A DNA stretch of 64,000 nucleotides from Pseudomonas azerbaijanoccidentalis (GTDB taxonomy: Bacteria > Pseudomonadota > Gammaproteobacteria > Pseudomonadales > Pseudomonadaceae): the NCBI RefSeq assembly GCF_019145495.1, contig NZ_JAHSTU010000002.1, positions 853,135 to 917,134 on the forward strand, in the 5' to 3' direction. Of this stretch, positions 51,197 through 60,458 are shown one piece after another; positions within the stretch are counted from its first letter, which is position 1; each line of letters begins with the position of its first letter. A model generated the notes under the pieces. That model was not told the DNA's origin. It was given only the letters and a program-made list of their open reading frames with translations, and did no database searches. A program made the translations under genes and the position numbers.

Positions 51197-51327
51197 GGAT
51201 GTACTGCCGCGAAGACCTGCGCAAGCTCAAGCGGATCACCCTGTTGTGGGATTACATTAGGCAAGTGACCGAACTGAATGGCCCGTTGTTGCTGGGTGAA
51301 ACGCGGGACATGCGGTTTGCCGACTGA
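51197..51327 (+). pseudogene. Stranded 3' end of a lysR gene
   Basis: The last 43 codons and stop of a LysR gene (MYCREDLRKLKRITLLWDYI and onward, ending RFAD), with no 5' part. It matches the end of the intact lysR at 46612-47559, with conservative changes such as RQ for RE and D for E. The repeat extends to 51332. Selection kept this end in frame long enough that most changes look synonymous or mild, which suggests it once ended a functional gene: either the original host allele or that of the donor. Confidence 0.9.
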
Positions 51328-51342
51328 GCTGATCTGGCGATA

Positions 51343-52053
51343 TCAGGCGGGCAGTACGCGACAGCCTTTTCGGCTGACTTCCAGACGCTCGTAACTCGCC
51401 AGGTGGTTGCTGCGCGCGTCCATCAGTTCAGGCAAAGCGGCATCCGGATCGTCCAGGCGCAAGGTCAGCAGGTAGTCGACATTGCACTCCCACCACTGGC
51501 TGTTCAACAGCGCGGATACACGTTCAGGCGGGTGTCGATACTTGATTACTTTCGCCGGAGTGCCTGCGACGATGGCGTAGGGAGGCACGTCATGAAGGAC
51601 CAGTGCACGCGTGGCGATGATGGCTCCCGTGCCCACGTTGACCCCTTCCATGATCATGGCGTCATGCCCGATCCAGACGTCATCGCCAATGGTGACGTCG
51701 ACAATTTCCGGCTCGAATGACAATGAGGTATTTGTGAACTGAAAGGGGTGCGAGCTCACCCAATCCGAAGGGTGGGTGTTCTTATCCTGGCCGATGTAGC
51801 AGTTGTTCCCGATGGAGCAGAACCGGCCAATGGATGAAACTGCGGAAAGCACGCAATCGCTTCGAATGTAAGTGTGAGCGCCAATGCTCAATTGCTTGGC
51901 ATTGATCACCAGATTGCCGAGTGAGACGTTTTCCTCAAGCACCAATGTGGTTCTGCCGCCGAGCGAGGTCACTCCGCCGCCCAGCTTGCATTTATGCCGG
52001 CGAAGCCATTTCTTCCAATAGTGGTTCTGGCAATAATTTATTATTTTTTTCAT
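51343..52053 (-). CDS. CatB-type hexapeptide-repeat O-acetyltransferase
   Basis: A 236-residue left-handed beta-helix acetyltransferase. Hexapeptide repeats run through about 45-165 ([33 protein letters not shown] and [55 protein letters not shown]). The xenobiotic acetyltransferase-type His lies in [12 protein letters not shown]. Substrates may be a sugar in a surface polysaccharide or a drug. The start [13 protein letters not shown] at 52053 is preferred over 52119. It ends 10 bases after the stranded lysR repeat. Confidence 0.85.
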   Translation of the reverse strand: MKKIINYCQNHYWKKWLRRHKCKLGGGVTSLGGRTTLVLEENVSLGNLVINAKQLSIGAHTYIRSDCVLSAVSSIGRFCSIGNNCYIGQDKNTHPSDWVSSHPFQFTNTSLSFEPEIVDVTIGDDVWIGHDAMIMEGVNVGTGAIIATRALVLHDVPPYAIVAGTPAKVIKYRHPPERVSALLNSQWWECNVDYLLTLRLDDPDAALPELMDARSNHLASYERLEVSRKGCRVLPA

Positions 52054-52192
52054 TGAGAACTCTTCGACTTCCGCATAAACCCTGAAACGCCCAGACCGTA
52101 AAATCGACTCAGAACCCAAGCGGGTTCGAATGATCGTCGAGTTTACGTCGGCTCATGTGTCAGAAGTCATGTCGGAAAAAATTGCTAACGCA

Positions 52193-52696
52193 TTAATCGG
52201 CACTGACCACAATCGATACCCTGCGGTTCTCGGTGCGGCCGGTGGCGGTGTTGTTCGATGCCACGGGCTGGCTGCTGCCAAGGCCGCGTAACTGGATGTT
52301 TTCCTGTTTCATGCCGGCGGCGGCCAGAACGCTGCCGACACTTTTGGCGCGACGCAGGGAAAGCTGTTCGTTGTAGGCCTCTTTACCCGATGCATCCGTG
52401 TGACCATCGACCCGTACGCGCTCGATCCCGACGCCCAGTAGCGACTTGGCAATGCGCTCGACAATCTGGGTGCTCTGCACATTCAAGCTGTCGACGTCAC
52501 TGCCGAACAGCACTTTGCCCGACAGACCAAAAGCCCACCCCTCATCGGTCAACTCGAAACCTTGCTGCTTCAAGACCGCAATTTGCGCCGGGGTCAGACC
52601 TTTTTGCGGTGCTGTCTGGCAACCGGTCAGGGTCAATACGGCCATGAGCAGCGTGATGGTGAAAAGTCGCAGTGATCGAGGGATAAAAGAAAACAC
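52193..52696 (-). CDS. yfiB: YfiB-type OmpA-domain lipoprotein
   Basis: A 167-residue outer-membrane lipoprotein. The signal ends in the lipobox LTGC (about 22-25). A linker is followed by a C-terminal OmpA/Pal peptidoglycan-binding domain (VRVDGHTDASGKEAYNEQLSLRRAKSVGSVLAAAGM). In P. aeruginosa, YfiB sequesters YfiR at the outer membrane and so activates YfiN. It starts with GTG at 52696 behind AGGAG (12 bases). It is the last gene of the yfiR-yfiN-yfiB operon. Confidence 0.9.
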   Translation of the reverse strand: MFSFIPRSLRLFTITLLMAVLTLTGCQTAPQKGLTPAQIAVLKQQGFELTDEGWAFGLSGKVLFGSDVDSLNVQSTQIVERIAKSLLGVGIERVRVDGHTDASGKEAYNEQLSLRRAKSVGSVLAAAGMKQENIQLRGLGSSQPVASNNTATGRTENRRVSIVVSAD

Positions 52697-52713
52697 GGAA
52701 TTAAGCTCCTGGG

Positions 52714-53970
52714 TTAAACGTCGGCGACAGGGTGCTCCGACCCTGCCGTGTGCTGTGCGCCTCGGGCAAGGCGCTTGGCTTGGTACATTGCTTCGTCCGC
52801 TGCATTGAGCAGCGTACCCGGGGTAACGCCATGATCGGGGTACACGGCGATGCCGATACTGAGAGAGGTCAACGTCTGGTGATCGCCTGGCAACACAATG
52901 GGCGCGTCCATGCTGGCAATGATTTTGTCGGCAATCCGCTCAGCGTCTTCGGTCTTGTGAAGTGGCGTCAGCAATACCGCGAATTCATCACCGCCCAAAC
53001 GCGCCACCAGGTCCTCTTCGCGCAGTTGCGCCCGCACCCGTTTGGCCACCGCCACCAACACCGCATCGCCGGCCGCATGGCCGAAGTTGTCGTTGATTTC
53101 CTTGAACCGGTCGCTATCCAAAAACAGGACGGCCACCCGCTCGTTGAGCTTGTTGGCGTTGCGCAATGCGCGCATCAGGCGACCTTCGAAAAACGCCCGG
53201 TTCGGCAGGCCCGTGAGACTGTCATGACTGGCCTGGTGGGCGAGGGTCTCGTTCTCGTTTTGCAGGTGGGTCTGCCAGGATTCGAGTTCATCGAGCAGGG
53301 CATTGAAGTCGCTGCCGAGGTTGTCGAGTTCGGCGATGGTGGCGGGCGGTACGCGCCGATCGAAAGCCCGTTCACTGCGAGCCGCGTGGGCAACAGACGC
53401 CAAGCTGCGCAACGGGCCGATAATGCCGCGAAGTTGTCGACGCGCCAGATAAAGTGCGACCCACGCACTGATGGCGGTGCACAGGACAATCCCCATCAGA
53501 CCACTGAGCAAAAAGCGCATCAGACTGGCGCCATGCCCGATGAGCACAATGCTGCCGATCTCCCGGCCCTGATGAACGATTGGCATGTTGATCGGCTTTT
53601 CCAGAAAGGCTTTGGCCAACTGTATTTCAAGATCGGATATCAAACCGGTTTCCGGGCGCTGCCAACGGGCCAGCAACCGGCCCTGCCTGTCCAGAACCTG
53701 GGCGTCGGCCACCTCTTCGGTAGAGGCAATAAGCGCCAATGCTTCGGTGGCTGCGGACTTGTCGTTGAACACCACCGCGGCCTCCACGGTGTAGTTGATC
53801 GAGCGCGCGATCAGGTGCAGGTTGTGATCGGCATACACCCGCAAGGCCAGAACACCCAGCAGCGTCAGCGACACACTGGCCATGGCCACACCCACCAGCG
53901 CAACGGTCAAATGACCGCGACCGATGACCGAGCGCAAGGTCGGACGAGTACCCCGTTTGAACAGGCTCAT
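52714..53970 (-). CDS. yfiN: YfiN (TpbB) membrane diguanylate cyclase
   Basis: A 418-residue inner-membrane protein: TM1 about 22-45, periplasmic CHASE8-type sensor about 46-152, TM2 about 155-178, HAMP about 180-230 and GGDEF domain about 245-410, with intact GGDEF at 326-330 (RLGGDEFAVLL). It makes c-di-GMP from two GTP; YfiR represses it. The ATG overlaps the yfiR stop (ATGA); an upstream frame to 54111 is rejected. Its product would act on PelD and FleQ for the pel operon in this window. Confidence 0.93.
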   Translation of the reverse strand: MSLFKRGTRPTLRSVIGRGHLTVALVGVAMASVSLTLLGVLALRVYADHNLHLIARSINYTVEAAVVFNDKSAATEALALIASTEEVADAQVLDRQGRLLARWQRPETGLISDLEIQLAKAFLEKPINMPIVHQGREIGSIVLIGHGASLMRFLLSGLMGIVLCTAISAWVALYLARRQLRGIIGPLRSLASVAHAARSERAFDRRVPPATIAELDNLGSDFNALLDELESWQTHLQNENETLAHQASHDSLTGLPNRAFFEGRLMRALRNANKLNERVAVLFLDSDRFKEINDNFGHAAGDAVLVAVAKRVRAQLREEDLVARLGGDEFAVLLTPLHKTEDAERIADKIIASMDAPIVLPGDHQTLTSLSIGIAVYPDHGVTPGTLLNAADEAMYQAKRLARGAQHTAGSEHPVADV

Positions 53971-54542
53971 GGTGCCGCCGGCTTGCGACGGGACAATTGC
54001 AGCACGCTCGGATGAATGCGCACACCGCTGCGGGCAACCGAGTCGAGATTGACCTCGAAAGACACTTGATCGTCGGTGACTCGCAAACAGAAAAGGCTGC
54101 CAACGGTGCACTGATCATCGCTTTCGCTGATGCTCAACACCGGTAGCCCTGTGAGCGAGGCAAACAGCCGGCTGCGCTCTTCATTGGTCAGTTTGCCGAT
54201 GTACACCGCATTGCACTCGCCTGCAATGGACGGGTTGTCGGCCAACAACCGCTGCACCGTCACAGGCCGACCTGTCGCCTGGGTCGTGCCTTTGACCAGG
54301 TCGTCCGTGTACTCAGTGGGGCCAACGATACAGAGGCGAAGTTGCGCAGGCTCAACGGGCCAACGGGCGTAACTGAGAATCCCGAGCACCACCTGAGTCA
54401 CCGATTCGGCACGCTGGTCGGCCATGCTCGAGGGGGTTTGCGGCTGAGCAAAAGCCACTGCAGGCAGCAAACAGAAAAGTCCGGCGAGCAGTGCTTGTTT
54501 GCAGTCAGCGATACGCTCTGCCGCCCGGACAGCCACCTTCAT
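53967..54542 (-). CDS. yfiR: YfiR periplasmic repressor of YfiN
   Basis: A 191-residue periplasmic protein of the YfiR/DUF4154 family. A signal peptide runs to about AVAFAQ. The core has VTQVVLGILSYARWPVEPAQLRLCIVG and C residues (CNAVYIG, DDQCTVGSLFCLRV) that can form disulfides, which make the studied YfiR redox-responsive. It binds the YfiN sensor and keeps the cyclase off. The start at 54542 gives a length very close to that recalled for P. aeruginosa YfiR (190). Confidence 0.9.
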   Translation of the reverse strand: MKVAVRAAERIADCKQALLAGLFCLLPAVAFAQPQTPSSMADQRAESVTQVVLGILSYARWPVEPAQLRLCIVGPTEYTDDLVKGTTQATGRPVTVQRLLADNPSIAGECNAVYIGKLTNEERSRLFASLTGLPVLSISESDDQCTVGSLFCLRVTDDQVSFEVNLDSVARSGVRIHPSVLQLSRRKPAAP

Positions 54543-54660
54543 GCAGGGATACTCTTCGATCGTTACCAAATGATGCCGCAACGATAGCATAGCGCTGGTA
54601 CACCCGCGAGGCCGCGAACTACGGCACTTCGGACAGTTTACGTAACCTCGCGCGTCCTCT

Positions 54661-56769
54661 TCAGTCCGCCGGATCGCTGCCCTCTTTCAGCTCCAGCATC
54701 AACCCGCTCAAGCGCTTGACCTTGCGCCTCACCGCCTCCTCGAATACACCGGCACGCGGCTCGATCAACGTGAAGCAGTCTTTGGCCCGGGTTATTCCGG
54801 TGTAGATCAGCTCCTTGGTCAGCACCGGGTTCAGCGCGTCAGGAAGAATCAACGCGGTATGGGTAAATTCAGAGCCCTGGGATTTATGCACGGTCATGGC
54901 ATAGACGGTTTCAACGTCATTGAGCCGGCTCGGCAAGACAAAACGCACGCCGCCCTGCCCGTCGTTACGCGGAAATGCCACTCGAAGCACCTGCCGACCG
55001 GCTTGCGTCGCCTCACGCTCAGGAAGTTTGAGGGCAATGCCGATGTCGCCGTTCATCAAGCCCAGGCCGTAATCATTGCGGGTCATCAAGACTGGCCGGC
55101 CCTCGTACCACTGCTGGTCACTATCAATCAAACGCGCCTTCAACAGTGCATCGGTGACACGCTGGTTCAACCCCTCCACACCCCACGGTCCCTTGCGGAC
55201 AGCGCACAATAACTGAAAGGCATCGAAAGCTTGCAGCACCTGACGCGCCCACTCCATCCAGCGCGGATCATCGTACGGGCTATCAAGTGCTGGCCGCTGA
55301 TTGCGCAGCAGGCCCAGATAGTGCCGGTAGCCTAGCGCGCCCTCACCATGGCCTTCGAGCAACAAACGCTCCAGCGCCCGGTCCTGTTCATTCTTGAGGG
55401 GCAGGCTGAAAACATCGTCGTGGCTTCGCACAGCCAACAGCTTGCGGGCTTCCTCAGGCTGTTGCTGGTTCACCCAGCGCGCCAACTGGCCAATGCCGCT
55501 GCCCTCGCCGAACCGCCGCGAGTGGCGAAGCATCACCACTTGCTGGGCGAGTGGATGCGTACCTTGAGTGTCTTCCTGCAAGCCGCTGGCCTCCAGGTTT
55601 TCACCACTGACCGCTTCCAGCCATTGACGTGTCTGCGGGCTGTACCAGCCAGCCTCGGCATCACGACACAGGTCGCCCAACACGGCACCGGCCTCCACCG
55701 ACGCCAACTGGTCCTTGTCCCCCAGCAACACCAGACGCGCATGGGTCGGCAATGCGTCCAGCAGATTGGCCATCATCTCCAGGTCAATCATCGAGGCTTC
55801 ATCCACCACCAACACATCCAGCGGTAATCGATTACCGGCGTGATGTCGGAAATGCCGCGTCCCCGGGCGACTGCCGAGCAGGCGGTGAACGGTGGTGACA
55901 TCGGACGGAATTTTTTCGCGAATGGCTTCAGTGACTTTCAGCGTTCGGACTTGCTGACTGATGGACTCCGTCAGCCGCGCGGCGGCTTTGCCGGTCGGTG
56001 CGGCGAGACGAATGCGCAACGGCTTGCCCGCCTCGACCGCAGGCGCCTGGAGCAACGCCAACAAGCGCACGACCGTGGTGGTTTTGCCGGTTCCCGGACC
56101 ACCGGTGACGATGCTGAAAGCGCTGCGAGTGGCGAGGGCACAGGCGAGTTTCTGCCAGTCAATCACCTCACCCGACCTGGCCGGCCCGAACAAACCCGTG
56201 AGGCGTTCAAGCAAGTCATCCGGGGCGGCCTCGTGTGTTGCCAAGCGCTCACGCAAAGAGTTGTCGATTCGTCGCTCGTAGGCCCAATAGCGGCGCAAAT
56301 ACAGGCGCTTGCCCGATAAAACCAATGGCCGCGATTGCACGGCCTCTCGTTCATCAGCCGCCAACGCAACCAGACGGCTTGCAGCCAGCACCTTGCACCA
56401 ATGGGCGCCATCCAGCGCTTCCAGTAACTGCGACGGCAGCACCATCACACCATTTTGCACATCACCTTCCGGAGGCAGCGACAAGGCGAAGTCGGGCTCT
56501 TTCAATGTCTCGAACAAATCGAGGCAAACATGCCCGTGTCCCAACTGGTGGCTGGTCAACGCAGCCGCCAGCAGCACCAACGGGTCATCCTTCGGTGCCA
56601 GTTCATGCAGAAACGCCACGAAGGCCTTGTCCAGTGCCCGTAGCCAGCCACGCTCGACCCAGCGAGTCAGCAACAGCAACAGGTCGCCTGCATCATTCAA
56701 GGGTGCAAGGTCCGCGAGGCTGTCCTCCGCCAACGACGTGGGCAGCAAATCGGCGAAGGTGCGGCTCAT
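54661..56769 (-). CDS. recD: RecD, 5'-3' helicase subunit of exonuclease V
   Basis: A 702-residue superfamily-1 helicase with Walker A GGPGTGKTTTVVRL (about 202-215), DEAS motif II (VVDEASMIDLEMM) and the late TVHKSQGSEF motif. With RecB and RecC it unwinds and degrades double-stranded ends and starts recombination. The ATG overlaps the recB stop by four bases. The gene order recC-recB-recD is usual in Pseudomonas. Confidence 0.95.
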   Translation of the reverse strand: MSRTFADLLPTSLAEDSLADLAPLNDAGDLLLLLTRWVERGWLRALDKAFVAFLHELAPKDDPLVLLAAALTSHQLGHGHVCLDLFETLKEPDFALSLPPEGDVQNGVMVLPSQLLEALDGAHWCKVLAASRLVALAADEREAVQSRPLVLSGKRLYLRRYWAYERRIDNSLRERLATHEAAPDDLLERLTGLFGPARSGEVIDWQKLACALATRSAFSIVTGGPGTGKTTTVVRLLALLQAPAVEAGKPLRIRLAAPTGKAAARLTESISQQVRTLKVTEAIREKIPSDVTTVHRLLGSRPGTRHFRHHAGNRLPLDVLVVDEASMIDLEMMANLLDALPTHARLVLLGDKDQLASVEAGAVLGDLCRDAEAGWYSPQTRQWLEAVSGENLEASGLQEDTQGTHPLAQQVVMLRHSRRFGEGSGIGQLARWVNQQQPEEARKLLAVRSHDDVFSLPLKNEQDRALERLLLEGHGEGALGYRHYLGLLRNQRPALDSPYDDPRWMEWARQVLQAFDAFQLLCAVRKGPWGVEGLNQRVTDALLKARLIDSDQQWYEGRPVLMTRNDYGLGLMNGDIGIALKLPEREATQAGRQVLRVAFPRNDGQGGVRFVLPSRLNDVETVYAMTVHKSQGSEFTHTALILPDALNPVLTKELIYTGITRAKDCFTLIEPRAGVFEEAVRRKVKRLSGLMLELKEGSDPAD

Positions 56770-59700
56770 AGCAATACTCCCTGTTCCCAGGCGGGTTCTG
56801 TCCGGGGCTCCGGTTTACCCTGGAACATCCGGTCCAGCCGCTCGATCAACTCTCTGGGCGGGCGGGCGAAATAGACACCCTGACCGGGCGCTCGCGTGCC
56901 CCGCAGGAAAAGGTACAACGCGCCGCCGACATGGCGGTCGTAATCGTAATCGGCCAGCCGGGCCTTGAGCTGACGATGCAGGGCCAGCAGGTACAACACG
57001 TATTGCAGGTCGTAACGATTGTCGAGAATCGACTGTTCCATGGCCTGTTCGGTATAGGCCAGGTCGTCAGCCCCGAGCCAGTTGGATTTGTAGTCGGCGA
57101 CGTAATAACGGCCATCGTGCTCGAACGTCAGGTCGATGAAACCCTTGAACATGCCATTGAGCAACACCGGCTCGGCAGCCACTCGGGCCACGCCGTTGTG
57201 CGTGTACTGACGCACCAGCGCATCGAGCTTGAGTACATCGACCTTGTGGCTGGCAAACCAGAATTCCATTTCGACCTGATACTGGGTCAACTGCTCGAAA
57301 ATCACCGGGGCTTGTCCAGCACCCACGGGCAGCGGCGATTTGAGCAGATGCACCAGCCAGTCACTCAACGTGGTGATCCACCCTTCCCAACCACGGCGAT
57401 TGCAACGACGGGCAATCGCATCCTCCACGGCTTGTGGCGAGGCCGAAAAACCCTCATCACCCGCCCATTCGAGCAGACCATGAAGAAAGGTGCCCGGATT
57501 CGGGCCACGTGGGAACCGATGAATATCGGCACCGCCAGCTGCCATCTCGCGGGGCGCTTGTGGATCGAGGCGTTCGTCGTCGAACAGTTTCTGCGCTTGC
57601 GGGCTCTCTGGCGCTTCGTCTGTGCCAATGCTCAAGGTGTCGCTAATGCGCAAGGCGCTATAGGAAGCAATCCACCAGTTTTCGCTGGCCTTGCGCTGCG
57701 GGATCAGAGGGGCCAGCAATGCCGCAGTGTTCAGCGGCGGGTGGTAATGCTCACTGGTGATCTCCGGCACTTCGCCGCAGCTGATTGCCGGACAGTTCTG
57801 TTGCAGATCTCGCAACCAAATGCTCAAACCTGCCGACTCACTCAATACAGCACCGCCGCCCAACAGATAACCCAGCGCCGAGAGGTGCAGCACCGAGCTG
57901 TTGTTATTGCCACGTTTGAGATCCGTCACCCCCAGCCAGCAAGCATGTTGCGCCCGGGTCAGGGCGACATAAAGTAAACGCAGATCTTCCGCCAGACGCT
58001 CTTCATCGGCCAGGGCGATCAACTCGGGCGTGGGGCTCAAAGTTACCTGAGCCTTGCCGTTGGCATCGTGGTAATGCAACGGCAATCGGCTGCCATCCAC
58101 CGGTTTTGCCGAGCAAATGAACGGCAGAAAAACCAAGGGATATTCAAGCCCCTTGGACTTGTGAATGGTCACGACCTTGACCAGTTGTTCGTCACTCTCC
58201 AGACGCAGAATCTGCTCTTCGCCGGCCTGCCCGGACAACGCCAGATGCTCGGACAAATGCCGGATCAACGCCTGCTCACCGTCCAGTTCGGCGGCGGCCT
58301 GTTGCAGCAATTCGGACAGGTGCAAAAGATTGGTCAGCACCCGTTCGCCGTCGCTGCGGGCAATCAATGTTTGCGGGAGCTGGAAGTCGTGGAGCAGGCG
58401 GCGCAGCATCGGCAACACACCTTGCTTGCGCCATAACTCGCGATAACCGCGGAACTGCATGACCCGGGATTCCCAAGCGAGTTCGTCCTGGTTCAACTGC
58501 TCAAGATCTGCCAGTGACAGATTGAGGGTGATGCTGGCCAGCGCGGCGCGAAGCGGTCGCTCGACGTCGGGCTCGGCACAGGCTTTGAGCCAGGTCAGCA
58601 CATCGTGCGCTTCCTGCGCGGCGAACACCGAGTCTTTGTCCGATAGATAAACGCTGCGCACGCCCCGGGCAGAAAGCTCGGCGCGCACGGCCTGTGCTTC
58701 CTTGCCATCGCGCACCAGAATGGCGATGTCCGCCGGCATCAGGCCAACAAATTCCCTGCCTTCTCGCACGAAGCCCGCGTGACCTTGTTGCCCGCCATTG
58801 AGCAGGGCGGTGATTTCACTGGCACATGCGCCGGCCAGTTGTTGGCGGTACACGGCACCAGACAAAGGCTGTTCGGCAGACAACTGCCAAACATTCAGTG
58901 CCGGGACTGCTTGCCCGTTGATGTGCAGGACTTCCTTGCGCCCCTGCGATGCCACGGGCAGGAACGGTACCGGGTTATCGCCATTGCTTTGACGAAACAG
59001 GAAAGCACCCCGCCCCGACTCGCGCGACTCGGCACATTCGAATACATGGTTCACCGCACGGACCATGCCGTGGCTGGAGCGGAAGTTGGTGCCCAGCGTA
59101 TGCAGGCGACCGGTGGTGGCCTGTCGCGCGCGAAGGTAGGTGTAGATATCGGCACCGCGAAAGGCGTAAATCGCCTGCTTAGGATCGCCGATCAGGAACA
59201 ACCCGCTTTCTGGATTGTTGTCTTCAATTCGATAGATACTCTCGAAGATCCGGTACTGCACCGGGTCCGTGTCCTGGAATTCGTCGATCAACGCCACCGG
59301 AAATTGCTCTCGGATCAAGGTCGCCAGCCGCTCACCACCCTCGGACTGCAATGCCGCATCGAGGCGCAGCAACATGTCGTCAAAACCCATTTCCGCACGG
59401 CGACGTTTTTCCTCCTCGAACCGCACGCCGACCCAATGGGCGGCGTGTTGCAACACGGCGGCATCAGGCGTCGGCAAGCTGTCGAGGCAGGCTTTCAGTC
59501 CGGGCATGGCATCCAGCCCCGGATGATTGGGCGCGTCACCCTTTTTCCAGGCCTCGGCCATACCATCGGGAGTCAGGCGGGTGAACCCAGTGCCGATGTC
59601 CAGTTGCTCAAGGTTTTCGTCTTCGGCCCAGGCTCTGATCTTTTCGAACCAGGGCTCGAAATACCGCGCCTGCATCTTGCGACCATCGACACTTTTACTG

Positions 59701-60458
59701 GCTACACCTTCGTGACAAATCAGTAGTAACTCGTCCGCCCACTGACGCCAGGGCAGCTTGAGTTCGACCAACGCCGCCCGCCGCTCTTGCAAGCACTCGG
59801 TAATCAATTCAGCAGGGGCTTTGCCTTCAACGTTTTCTCGCTCGCTGGCAAACAATCCGCGCACACGGGGTAACAACGCCGCTGGCCCACCCCAATTGCT
59901 GCGGACCCAGTTCAATGCATCGCCCTGCATCGGGTAACAAAACAATCGCCAGTAGTCGCGCAATACTTCGCCCAACAAGTCGCTGTGATCGGTCTCCAGG
60001 GTCTGGGTAAACAGACTGCCACTGTCGAATGCGTGCTCGCGCAACATGCGCTGGCACCAACTGTGAATCGTCGAGACAGCGGCTTCGTCCATCCACTGAG
60101 CTGCGATGTCCAGGCGATTTGCACAGCCGGACCACTGCTCGGGCGGGTACTGGTCACGCAACTCGGCAATCAGGCCATCAGGTGCCGCGGTTTCCTCGCG
60201 GAAAAACCGCGCAGCCTCAGCCAAGCGGGTACGAATGCGCTCACGCAGTTCTTTGGTGGCGGCATCGGTAAAGGTCACGACGAGGATCTGTGGCGGCAAC
60301 AGCTCACGCCCGAAACCGCTGGATTCCACGCCATGGCCAAGCACCAAGCGCAGATAAAGCGCAGAAATGGTGAACGTTTTCCCGGTTCCAGCGCTGGCCT
60401 CGATCAACTGACTGCCGCGCAGCGGAAACGCCAGGGCAAGAGGTATCTGGGGACTCAT
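56766..60458 (-). CDS. recB: RecB, helicase-nuclease subunit of exonuclease V
   Basis: A 1230-residue protein with a Walker A motif near the start (EASAGTGKTFTISALYLRL), the UvrD-type motif DEFQDTDPVQYRIF and a C-terminal nuclease domain with the catalytic YYVADYKSNWLG. It provides the 3'-5' helicase and the only nuclease of the complex. The start at 60458 overlaps the recC stop (ATGA); an upstream frame to 60491 is rejected. Confidence 0.95.
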   Translation of the reverse strand: MSPQIPLALAFPLRGSQLIEASAGTGKTFTISALYLRLVLGHGVESSGFGRELLPPQILVVTFTDAATKELRERIRTRLAEAARFFREETAAPDGLIAELRDQYPPEQWSGCANRLDIAAQWMDEAAVSTIHSWCQRMLREHAFDSGSLFTQTLETDHSDLLGEVLRDYWRLFCYPMQGDALNWVRSNWGGPAALLPRVRGLFASERENVEGKAPAELITECLQERRAALVELKLPWRQWADELLLICHEGVASKSVDGRKMQARYFEPWFEKIRAWAEDENLEQLDIGTGFTRLTPDGMAEAWKKGDAPNHPGLDAMPGLKACLDSLPTPDAAVLQHAAHWVGVRFEEEKRRRAEMGFDDMLLRLDAALQSEGGERLATLIREQFPVALIDEFQDTDPVQYRIFESIYRIEDNNPESGLFLIGDPKQAIYAFRGADIYTYLRARQATTGRLHTLGTNFRSSHGMVRAVNHVFECAESRESGRGAFLFRQSNGDNPVPFLPVASQGRKEVLHINGQAVPALNVWQLSAEQPLSGAVYRQQLAGACASEITALLNGGQQGHAGFVREGREFVGLMPADIAILVRDGKEAQAVRAELSARGVRSVYLSDKDSVFAAQEAHDVLTWLKACAEPDVERPLRAALASITLNLSLADLEQLNQDELAWESRVMQFRGYRELWRKQGVLPMLRRLLHDFQLPQTLIARSDGERVLTNLLHLSELLQQAAAELDGEQALIRHLSEHLALSGQAGEEQILRLESDEQLVKVVTIHKSKGLEYPLVFLPFICSAKPVDGSRLPLHYHDANGKAQVTLSPTPELIALADEERLAEDLRLLYVALTRAQHACWLGVTDLKRGNNNSSVLHLSALGYLLGGGAVLSESAGLSIWLRDLQQNCPAISCGEVPEITSEHYHPPLNTAALLAPLIPQRKASENWWIASYSALRISDTLSIGTDEAPESPQAQKLFDDERLDPQAPREMAAGGADIHRFPRGPNPGTFLHGLLEWAGDEGFSASPQAVEDAIARRCNRRGWEGWITTLSDWLVHLLKSPLPVGAGQAPVIFEQLTQYQVEMEFWFASHKVDVLKLDALVRQYTHNGVARVAAEPVLLNGMFKGFIDLTFEHDGRYYVADYKSNWLGADDLAYTEQAMEQSILDNRYDLQYVLYLLALHRQLKARLADYDYDRHVGGALYLFLRGTRAPGQGVYFARPPRELIERLDRMFQGKPEPRTEPAWEQGVLL

